From: Bolinopsis microptera
Taxonomy: Eukaryota; Ctenophora; Tentaculata; Lobata; Bolinopsidae
Reading direction: 5' to 3'
NCBI RefSeq assembly: GCF_026151205.1
Contig: NC_087080.1
Coordinates: 7,605,096 to 7,669,095, forward strand
Length of the DNA: 64,000 nt
Under the pieces are notes generated by a model. That model saw nothing but the letters and a program-made list of their open reading frames with translations, was not told the origin of the DNA and searched no databases. How positions within the stretch are numbered: position 1 is the stretch's first letter; the number at the start of each line of letters is the position of its first letter. This document shows, in pieces, positions 54,501-64,000 of this stretch. The translations under genes and the position numbers were made by a program.

Positions 54501-57067
54501 CGTTTGGAGTTTTCTTGCGGGAAAAGGAGCCTTTTTAATTGAAAACATGACAGGAAAAATGATCAGAGATTTGCACACGGAATGGATCACAGACATTCAA
54601 GTTTCGATTGTAGTTATCATAATTACTGAGAAGAAGGTTCTATGTTTTATCCACTTTTTATGGGTGGGTGATGTGATCAAACTGGGAGAGAGTAAGATCA
54701 ATGAAAGAATCTATGAAGGATTGTCACATAGGTACGGTACTGGAGGAAGATAGCCGTTGTATGGGGAGATTAAAAATCACCAATTAAATAGATTTTAGGG
54801 GGATTCTTTTTGGGGAAACTACTTGCGGATATAACTAACTTAGAAATCATGTTAGGTAACCCAGGGTTCCCTACTCTATAAAAGTCCAGATTACAATACT
54901 CTCTGTGTTAGGAAAAGCAATTTTTACGGCAAGATTTTCTGCCTCAGGCTATACTGGTAGTCGGGGTTGTAGTGGCTCGAGATCAGACCGAACAGCCAAG
55001 AACTCCACCTCCATATTCCTAACTTTTTAGGGTTATTAGGATTTGAGGATGAGTCTTTCTCCGTGCGGTCATTGCGGAAGATTTCATATTGAGAAGAAGG
55101 AAAGATTTCGGTGCTAGTTATAGATTTTTTGAGCATGTCTCATTTTAGGGCATTATGTCAGGTGCTCTATGTAGCAAAAGATTGATGTTCGAAATCTTAT
55201 TACCATTCAAGAAGGGGATGGAGGAGCTAGGTGTTACTGAAAGGAATAAGACCCTTGGACATTTTGGTAGGTATTAGATAGGGAGTTGGGGACCTGATTA
55301 AGCATAGAAGGATTAAACAAGAGATATTCAAAAGAAAAGGTAAGAGAGAAATACCCAAAGAATGAATAATGATACTAGGAAGCCTGAGGCGGCTGGAATA
55401 CTTGATCTAGTTCATCTTTCCAGGGAGAAGAACATTTTTATAAACATGAGGAGATAGTTACAAAGAAGAGTTTGAATGTGGGAGCAAGCAAGAAATGGTA
55501 TAATGTATCGTGGGCTGTCAAGGGTAGAGCAGAATGAATATTAGAATCTAGGGGGATTACGGTGTTCATGGGAACTAGTCGTGGGAGAGGAAGAATTGGA
55601 GGAGGTAAGTCTTGATGAGAGGAATAGAAGGAGAAACATATGATTATGATAATTGTAGTTATGTGTGGGGGTGCATGGGAGAATTAAATGTGTAAATTTT
55701 GTTAGGTATACCGTGTTGATATGTATATAGTGCATTTCTTGACCTGGTGTACGAGGCCTTTTGCATGCAAAAAAGAACTATTTCTAAGTCTAACGATTCA
55801 TTGTCTCAACCATATGGAAAATTGGGCAGTGACCGAATGTAACCTGATATAGGAGGCATAAAATTGAGAAAAGATTAAATCAGAGATTAGTTTGAGTTTT
55901 ATTTTAGGCGCAACGTCTTAATAAAATATTAATGAATAGAAAAGATCAAAGATTTAAATGCCCGAAGAGTATTTACAACACTGTCAAAACTGTGGTTCGT
56001 TTACAACAAAAATAAGCCAATGTGGACAGTAAACCTACTCCTCTCATTGTTGAGATGATGCCAATCTATGGTATAGAAGTTCATTTACATGATCTAAAGG
56101 TCTCGAGTTTAAAAGTTGAGAAAAACAGTCTAGGAACAAGCATTTATTCTTTAGGCATAAGTCTTAAGTAGGATTGTTAAAAATCAGAACATTCTTTGCT
56201 ATTGTAGGTATATAAACACTTAATAAGGAAGCAACATTGGACTATTATAATTGCAGCGGGAAATATCTGCTTTGTTGGTGTCAATTAATTCAGGAAAGAT
56301 ACTTCCTAAAGGACTGAACCCCATACTTAGAATGTTAATGTCATTAGTACCAACACTCAATATTAATTTTTTCAATTCGTCAGCTTCTGCAGGCTGCATG
56401 AGTTTTATGTAAATGATGAAGGAGTTGTAAGGAAAAACATGGATTTATTATTCTTAATAAGTTATCTGACACTGATGATTGCACTTTTGCATGAAACTCT
56501 GAGTTTGTAGGAAATCGTGTTTTCATTATATATATATATATATTGATTATATATATAATATATGTATATATATAATATATTATAGATATATTTATTAGAT
56601 TTCTAAATTGAGAATTTCCCCGGGCAAACGGGGACATAAGAAAGAAATAAACACCGAAAATCGACTCAATCGACCCTCTGGTGATGCCAAACCAGCTCGC
56701 AAATGGAGTTGAAACCTCGCCATTTTTTGCAGGGTTGTAGGAAAGGATAGGATAGGCTATAGTTCTTTGAATTTTGATTTAGGCTTTAGATTTTTATAAT
56801 TAATCGTCGGTGTGAGGTTAAATAAATCGTTAGAAGAAATGGCGTTATTAGCAAAGGTTTTACTGCGCTGTGCGTAGCAACGTTAAAAGCACGTGCGCGG
56901 CAAACCACAGATTAACAACGCGCGTTGTTAGGCTGTATGCTACGTCATAATTTCAAAACTAGCTCACATGTTACGCTCACGCTAGGACTTTTATAACTTT
57001 GTTTGTGATTGGTATTTTTGATGCGGTAAAAAGTATCGTTTTGGGAATAGAATACTAACAACGCTGT
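51308..57067 (-). mobile_element. LINE copy 3 (minus strand), arm A' of the array
   Basis: Inverted copy of 45383-51166. Landmarks: 3' tail near 51960, C-terminal region 52380-52790, uninterrupted hAT target CCTCTTCAGACAGATCC at 52782-52800, RT 52800-54010, endonuclease remnants to ~55400, AT microsatellite 56528-56590. It is frameshifted throughout. Confidence 0.85.
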
Positions 57068-57660
57068 ACGCCATTGGTTAGAGTAAATTTCCATGATGTC
57101 GACAGCGTTGTTAGTAGTTCGGTTTCCCAAATCGATTACTTTTTACCGCTTCAAATATACCATTCACAACAAAGTTATATGAAGTCATGGTGAGCGTGAA
57201 ATGTGAGCTAGTTTTGAAATTATGACGTGCATACAAAACAAACATAATCAACGGCTGTTGTATTCTGATGGTTGCCGCGCACGTGCATTTTTAACGTTGT
57301 TCGCAACAGCGCAGTAACCTTTGCTTAAATAAACGCCATTATTCTAACGATTATTTACCTCACTTACGACCGTTAATTATAAAAAAATCTAAAGCAAATC
57401 AAAAATTTAAGAAGGCTATAGGCCTTTTCGATCCTTTTTTACACCCTGCTAAAAATGGCGAGGTTTCAACTCATTTGCGTGGAGCTGGGTTTGGCATCAC
57501 AGAGGGTATTTTGAGGTCGATTTCGGTGTTTTTTCTTCTATGTCCGTTGCGGGGATAATTCGTCAAGTTTAATAAATATAATACTAGATATATATATATT
57601 TTATATAATATACATATTAATATTTTATATATATATATATATATATATTATAATAAAACG
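56520..57660. repeat. Palindrome centre C3
   Basis: Arms meet at ACGCTGT (57061-57067) and ACAGCGT (about 57101) around a ~33-bp loop (CGCCATTGGTTAGAGTAAAT...) that matches the C1 loop in the same orientation. TA microsatellites flank symmetrically at 56528-56590 and 57590-57650. Confidence 0.9.
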
Positions 57661-60600
57661 ACGATGTCTACAAATCTCAGAGTTTCATGCAAATGCAATC
57701 TCAGTGTCAGAATACTATTTAAATAATATATCCATGTTTTCCTTACAAGCTTCCTTCATATTTTACATTAAAACTCATGCAGATTGCAGATGCTGACGAT
57801 ATTGAAAAAAATTATATTGTTTGTTGGTACTAATGCCTTTAAACGAGCAGATGTTCTAAGTATGGGGTTCAGTTCCTTAGGAAGTATCTTACTGAATTAA
57901 TTGCCACACTAAGCAGTTATTTCGCTGCATTTTTTATATTGTCAATTGTTGTTTCCTATTAAGTGTTTTTATTCCTACTAGCAAAGAATGTTCTAGATTT
58001 TAACAATTAACTAAAGACTTATGCCTAAAGAATAATTGCGTGTTCCTGACTGTTTCTCAAACTTTTTATCGAGACTTTAGATCATGTAATGAACTTCTAT
58101 ACATTGATTGGCTTTCATCTCAACATGAGAGGAGTAGGTTTACTGTTCCACTTGGCTTAAGGTTGGTTGTAAACGGTACACAGTTTTTGACAGGGTTGTA
58201 AAATAATCTTCTGGGAATTTAATCTTTGATCTTTTTCTTTCATTTACTATTTTGATTAAGACGTTGCGCCTAAAATTAAAACTCAAAAACTCTCTCGATT
58301 TAATCTTTTTCTCAATTTTATGCCCTCCTATTTCAGGTACATTCGGTCACTGCCCATTTTTCCATATGTTAGAAATGAATCGTTTTGACTTAGAAATAGG
58401 TCTTTTTGCATGCAAAAGGCCTTACACAGTCAAGAAATGACATATACATATCAAACGTTTATACTAACAAAATTTAAACATTTAATTTCTCCATGGCACC
58501 CCACACAATTCAACTACAATTATCATAATCATATGTTCTATTCTATTCCTCTCATCATGACTTACTTCTCCATTTCTTCTCTCCACGACTAGGTCCATTG
58601 AAACACCGTTTTCCCCTAGATCTTATATTCATTCTCTCTACTCCTTCGACAGCAAACGTTATCTTATACATTTCTTGCTTGCTCCACATATACTTTTCTT
58701 TGTAATTATCTCTCATGGTTTATAGAAATGTTCTTCTCCCTGGTAAGATGAATAGAGGTAGAATTCCAGCCGCCTCAGGCGTTAGTATCTTTATTCATTC
58801 TTTGGTTTTCCTCCTTAACTTTCTTTTGTTTACTCTTGTTAATCCTTCTCATGCTTAATCAGGTCCCCAACTCCCTTATCTATACTCTTCCAAAATGTAC
58901 CATGGTTCTTATTCCTTTCATAACCTATAGCTTCCTCCCATCCCTTCTTGTGGTAATAGATTTCCGAACTTCAATCCTTTGCTAAACATAGAGCAGCCTG
59001 ACATAAATTGCCCCTAAATGAGACTTGCTAAAAAATCTATTCTAGCAACGAAATCTTTCGCCTTATTCTCAATTTGAAATCTTCGCAATGACCGCACGAA
59101 GAAAGACTCATCCTCAGACCTTATATCCCAAAATGTTTAGGGAAAATGGAGGTGGTGTTCTTTTGGCTGTTCGGGCTGATCTCGATTGCCACTACAACCC
59201 GACTACCAGTTAGCGAGGTGCAGAAATGTTGCCGTTATTAAATTGCTTTTACTACAAAGAGGTATTGTAATCTGTACTTGTTATAGAGTAGAACTCTGGG
59301 TTACCTAATCATGTTGTCATAGTTAGTTTATTCGCAAGCTTGTTTCCAAACAAGAATCCCCCTAAAATCTATGTTATTGGTGATTTATCTCCCCCAGACT
59401 AGACTGGCTATCTTCATCGTACCGTAACTATTGAGCAATACTTCATAGATTCTTTCTCAGTGATCTTTCTATCTCCAGGTTGATACATCTCCCACCCATA
59501 AATAGTAAGGTATACATTAGGACATTATTTCAGTAATTATGATAACACAATCGATAACTTGATAATGTCTGTGATCTTCATTCGTGTGCAATCTGTTCAT
59601 TTTCCTCCCGGTCATTTTCAATTAAAGCTCCTTTTCCCGCAAGAAAACTCCTAAACGTAAATATATATTATAAGAAAGCAAACTGGGACTGATTAATCGT
59701 TGAATTATGCTCGATTATTTGGCAAGTCCTAGAATGCCTAGATACTGATTCGTCTTTGGAAGTTAGTTAAAGACTGCATTATGAATTTAGTTGATTACAT
59801 TTTCTAAAGTAACTTTTAATCAGATTTTTAATCCCCGTGGTTTCGAAGTGAATTTTTTCTTCATGCGTATAAAGGAAGATAGGACTCAGAACTAATTTAA
59901 AATCTCTGGTTCTATTTCTGATGAGTTAAAGTTTGTACTAGCGAAAGATTTTAAAGTAGGCTTTCATCAGCCAAAATAGAAGACAATCTTTTCTTAGTGA
60001 TGATCCAGCGCTAATTAATAAGAAGGTTTAGGTCAACATGTTATGAACTAAATCTAAATCCTGCCGTATTCCTAATTGTGTTAGTTTTTTTGGTCAGTTC
60101 GGTTTCAAACCAAAGCTCAAGCTGAACTTTTCAATTTTTCTTTTTGTCACTGTTCGTCGGATCTTCACTTTATGACCTGATATCTCCTATGTCAATTTTG
60201 TTATTTTGATATTGACTTCGATCATCGGATGTTCCGTAAGCTTCTTTCAAATATTATTCAAATATAGCCCCAGGGACCAGATGGCATACACGGTTTAAAT
60301 TCTCAAAAAATTGTACGTAGTTTAGCTTACCCTCTAACATGCATTTTTCGTGTGGATCTTAAACAGCGGCTACATTCACAAGAATGGAAACTTGCAAATG
60401 TTGTACATATTTAAGAATGTAAGAAAAGTGAGGGGTTGAATGGTTGAAAACTATAGACTATATCCCTTTCTTGTTTGTCATGAAAGTTTTTGAGCCGCAT
60501 TGTTACGTAAATGCTTTCTTTGAAAGTACCCTTTTGATCCAGGCAGGCATGGTTTTCTATTGCACAAGTCATGCACAACCAATATGGTTGCTTTTGTGAT

Positions 60601-62865
60601 AGCCCTGGCATTGTTTTAACGAAACATATCAATCTGTTGTTGTATTTTGATTTTTGCTAGGCATTTGATTCTGAAAATCATGATGTCTTCTTCATAAGCT
60701 AAGGGTATTATATAACAATGATGTCATTTTCAAATTTTTACCAATTTACCTTCAAGGCCTGTTACCAAAGAGGGTTATTGGTAATGAGTTGTCAGCTACC
60801 CCTCTCAAGTTAATTCTGGTGTCCTCAGGGCTCTATTCTTGGTCTTACTTTTGTAGTGTTTATCAATGATATTCCTCTTGGCTTTCGGATAATACTGATA
60901 TTGGTTTGTATGCCGAGATTTCAAAAATATGGCGTAAATACATTCATCTTCTGATAATATAATTTACAAAATGGATATAGACTAGCTCTCTGATGCGGCA
61001 TCTAAGATAAAAATTGCGATTCCATCAGCAAATGTAAAGTGCTTATTGTTTTCGGAAAACATCTTTATCTCTCATTCGCCATACAATCTTGATGGTCTTC
61101 TAGTGTATGTAGAGTTAGAAAAAGATTTGGAGTCGATGTTCTCTAAGCTAAGTTGGAATAGTCTGTGCGACTGGATTTTATACTAAGGCCTGCCAACAAC
61201 TTGTATGGAAGAAGAGATGGCCATATTGTCATTGACAGAAAAAACGTGCCGGGCGCTTTACCTCTCCTGGTTCGTCGCAATCGAAAATTGTTATATCTGG
61301 CGCTTGTAATTAAATCACTAGTGATAAATTAGAAGTCTCCAAAAGAGAGCTTTAAATGGATTCTGTCTGAAGAGGGCCGCAGTTATCACCTGAGCAATAT
61401 GTCAAAAAGTGCAAGATTGTCGACATTCTCTTTGTCTCAAAAGTTTGATTGAAAGATCTTATTTTTTTCCACAAAGTTTTAACAAATTTAATTATGTATC
61501 ACTGATCACTTCTTCTTTTGATCAGGGCACTTCTCGACTAAGACGTGCCACCTCGACGTGTCTATTGTGTCATCAATTTTACTAAGTTAAGTCAGAATTC
61601 ACCACATACACATGTACTCAATAGCCACTGCAAAATCAGTTTTCTTTATTCAGAAACCATATAATGTGGAATGGACTCCCTTTATGGTAAAGACAGATTG
61701 TGTCTATAGTCTTTTCGAAGCTGAGGTCACTTAAGCATCAGCTATGGAAAAGTTTATTGGATAGTGAAAACAACAGTTAGCCTAGTCTCTTGGTCCCCAT
61801 ATTATTATTATTTTTTGTTTTATTAATTTTTATTTTTAAATACCTTCCTAATTACTTCAACATCATATCACACTTCACCGCAAACCTTCTTAACATTAAT
61901 GGACCATTTCAGACCTGTATCTATGTACTGGAATTTGACGTATTGAAATAAACTTTTTGACTTATATCCACAGTTATTTCCACCATGGATTTGTTGTATT
62001 AAATAGTTTTTCCATAAATTTTTGGATTTAGATTAAGTCGATGTTGTAATGGGTCAAGTTACTGCGGACATAGTTCACTATGTGTATACGTGTTTGGGTG
62101 CCATCATATTTTTACAGATGGGGCGTATTTTGAACGATTCTATTTTTTATTCAATCTATTGTGTACTCTGTAAATTTGGAAAGTATTTTAAAAAAAAATA
62201 AAATTACTAATCTTAACTAAACAAAAACAAAAATCAAACGACAACGTAAACGAAATTGAAACGAAATGAAATACAAGAACAAAAAGAAAAATTAAATTAT
62301 ATCCCTAAAGCATTTCTTCAGCATAAACTTGTGGTGTGCATACATTTACTTATGAGTTCCTCCTCCTATTTAATAGAATTGCCATCTTTATTTTAAAATT
62401 TATAAAAGTTTTTCAGTAAGGCAGAGATGACAATTTTCGTTCCCCTTGTACGGAAATGGCATGGTTTCGATTATTTTCAAGATTCTTTTATATGTGTTGT
62501 TTTATTTTCAACTCCCCATATTTTCTTAGATTAGTCGTTGAATTGTAGTTTCGGTTTGAAAGAGCTTGTGTGTGAACCGAAACGGTCTTAAAGTGTTTTC
62601 AGTAAGCCCAATATATTTGGGCTCTTTCTTTTCATTTTCACTGAATAGTTGCTTCATATTCACTGTGCCTTCAGGCATTGTCCGCTGTCTGTGGGGACAT
62701 TTCTGGCTTTCTGCAATTGGTTTTCGTTTAAATTGTAGGTTCTTCTGAGCTTGTGTATGGTGCTCGCTATGATGTATCCTAGTTGGGTAGGCAACTGTTA
62801 TGATAGTTGATTGTGTTTCTGTTTGAAATTTTGTGAAATTGGTTGTCTCTGGGGAAAGTGTCTAC
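57101..62865 (+). mobile_element. LINE copy 4 (plus strand), arm A of the array
   Basis: Same order as copy 2: AT microsatellite, endonuclease remnants ~58800-59650, RT 60250-61370, uninterrupted hAT target (TCTGTCTGAAGAGGGCC) at 61362-61378, C-terminal region to ~61780, 3' tail ~62200. It is frameshifted throughout. Confidence 0.85.
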
Positions 62866-63260
62866 TTTTACATTTTTCCCTGCAATAGTTGGTTCATATT
62901 ATACCCTGCTGTTCGGCAGATACTGTCGTTCTGTGGGACATTTCGGCTTTCTGAAATGTAACAACAAAAAGGCAAGAGTTTCTCGATTACTAGACAAGCA
63001 CTTCAAGAGGAACAATTTCACAAAATGTTCAACAGAAAACAATTAAGCTATCATACAGTTGCCACCCCAAGTAGGATCCATCTTAGCGAGCACCAGGGAC
63101 ACAGGCTCAGAAAAGAATACAATTAAATCGAAAAACGATGCAATTGAGAAGAAAGCGGAATGTGCCCATGAACGGACATTGCCTGGAAGCAGAGGATATA
63201 GAAGCAACTATTGAGTGAAAATGTAAAGAAAGGAGCACAAAATATATTGGGCTTACTGAA
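62600..63260. repeat. Palindrome centre C4
   Basis: Equivalent of C2: TTGTCTCTGGGGAAAGTG (about 62845-62862) faces AAGCACTTCAAGAGGAACAA (about 62998), with a loop carrying the TGCAATAGTTGGTTCATATT block. Confidence 0.8.
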
Positions 63261-64000
63261 AATTTTAAGACGTTTCAGTTCACACAAAGCTCTTTCAATC
63301 GAGAAGTACGAAAATCAGACGGAGCTATCTAAGAAAATATGGGAGGTTGAAAGATAAACAAACCACCATTTAAATATCTTGGAAAATAATCAACATCGCA
63401 TCGTACAAGGGGGGTACGAAAGATTGTATCTTGCTTATGAAAAATTTAATATTTTAAATAAAGATGGCATTCTTATTAAATAGGAGGAGGGAACTCATAA
63501 TGGAAATGTAGGCACACAAAAGTTTTTGCTGATGAAAACTGCTTTTAGGAATTTTATTTAATTATGTTTTGTTTTGTATTTTTTCGTTTCCTATTTCGTT
63601 TCGTTTCGTCTGATTTAGTTTTTGATTTAGTTAAAGTTTGAGTTTATTTTTATTTTTTTTATTAAAATACTTTAAATTTTACAGAGTAACAGCATTAGAT
63701 GAATATAAAATAGACTCGTTCAAAATATAGCACCCTCTGTAATATGAATTGGCACCTAAACGGTTAAACAATAGTGAATATGGTCGCATTAAATTGACAT
63801 TTACTGAAACCTTAAATCAAAAATTTATGAAAAACTATTTATACAAACAAATCATGGTGAATAACTGTGGATATAGAGTAAAATTTGTATTTAATACGTC
63901 AAAATTCCAGATACATAGATACAGGTTGAAATGGTATTAATGTTTGGAGGTGTGCGGTGAGTGTGATATGATGTTGACTTATAGGAAGGTAGATAAAAAA
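62998..64000 (-). mobile_element. LINE copy 5 (minus strand), partial, cut by window end
   Basis: Repeats the start of copy 3: AAAATTTTACAGAGTAACAG near 63680 and GGTGAATAACTGTGGATATA near 63856. The array therefore continues beyond the right edge. Confidence 0.85.

Overview
This is metazoan nuclear DNA and not prokaryotic. It is AT-rich, the genes are split by GT-AG introns, telomere-type TTAGGG/TTGGGG repeats occur, and DNA transposons, a tRNA-derived SINE and a Jockey/CR1-type LINE are present. The LINE protein style, the exon families and the repeat density suggest a marine invertebrate, perhaps a cnidarian; the species is inference.

Layout. (1) 1-1.7 kb: two minus-strand exons of folylpolyglutamate synthase; the intron between them is a 22-bp minisatellite split by a 150-bp hAT-type MITE with a clean 8-bp target duplication. 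(2) 2-5.1 kb: repeats, including a 23-bp minisatellite and a foldback element. (3) 6.1-6.6 kb: the 3' end of a DUF4430 (transcobalamin C-terminal-like) gene. (4) 7.4-7.7 kb: the TM6-TM7 exon of a rhodopsin-like GPCR with an in-frame TGA. (5) 8.3-12.5 kb: a 4.16-kb Tc1/mariner-superfamily element with ~700-bp terminal inverted repeats, a pogo-like transposase tail and a nested SINE. (6) 13-15.8 kb: a diverged direct duplication and a 20-bp minisatellite. (7) 16.6-18.6 kb: five plus-strand exons, all phase 1, of a probable extracellular protein. (8) 22-34 kb: a plus-strand cluster of small lineage-specific genes whose splice phases agree from exon to exon. It includes a basic nuclear-type protein with two alternative 3' ends, a gene with a degenerate CCHC knuckle and an 11-residue proline repeat, and a terminal-exon cassette present three times. 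One intron holds telomere-like arrays, and one cassette copy is split by a 2,022-bp insertion made almost only of simple repeats.

(9) 36-64 kb is the most unusual part. A minus-strand LINE (36.06-45 kb) carries a 4,112-bp hAT-type element (TIR 17 bp, 8-bp target duplication) filled with satellite DNA. From about 45.37 kb on, the same LINE unit alternates in orientation with almost constant spacing: palindrome centres lie near 45,369, 51,237, 57,085 and 62,932, i.e. every ~5.85 kb. The arms differ mostly by scattered one-base indels, like uncorrected long-read sequence. Either a read or assembly artefact or a real closed-ended or tandem palindromic element would explain this, and raw reads are needed to decide.

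Most of the window is repeat or intron. Genes were called from conserved protein motifs, open frames and matching splice phases, not from long ORFs.
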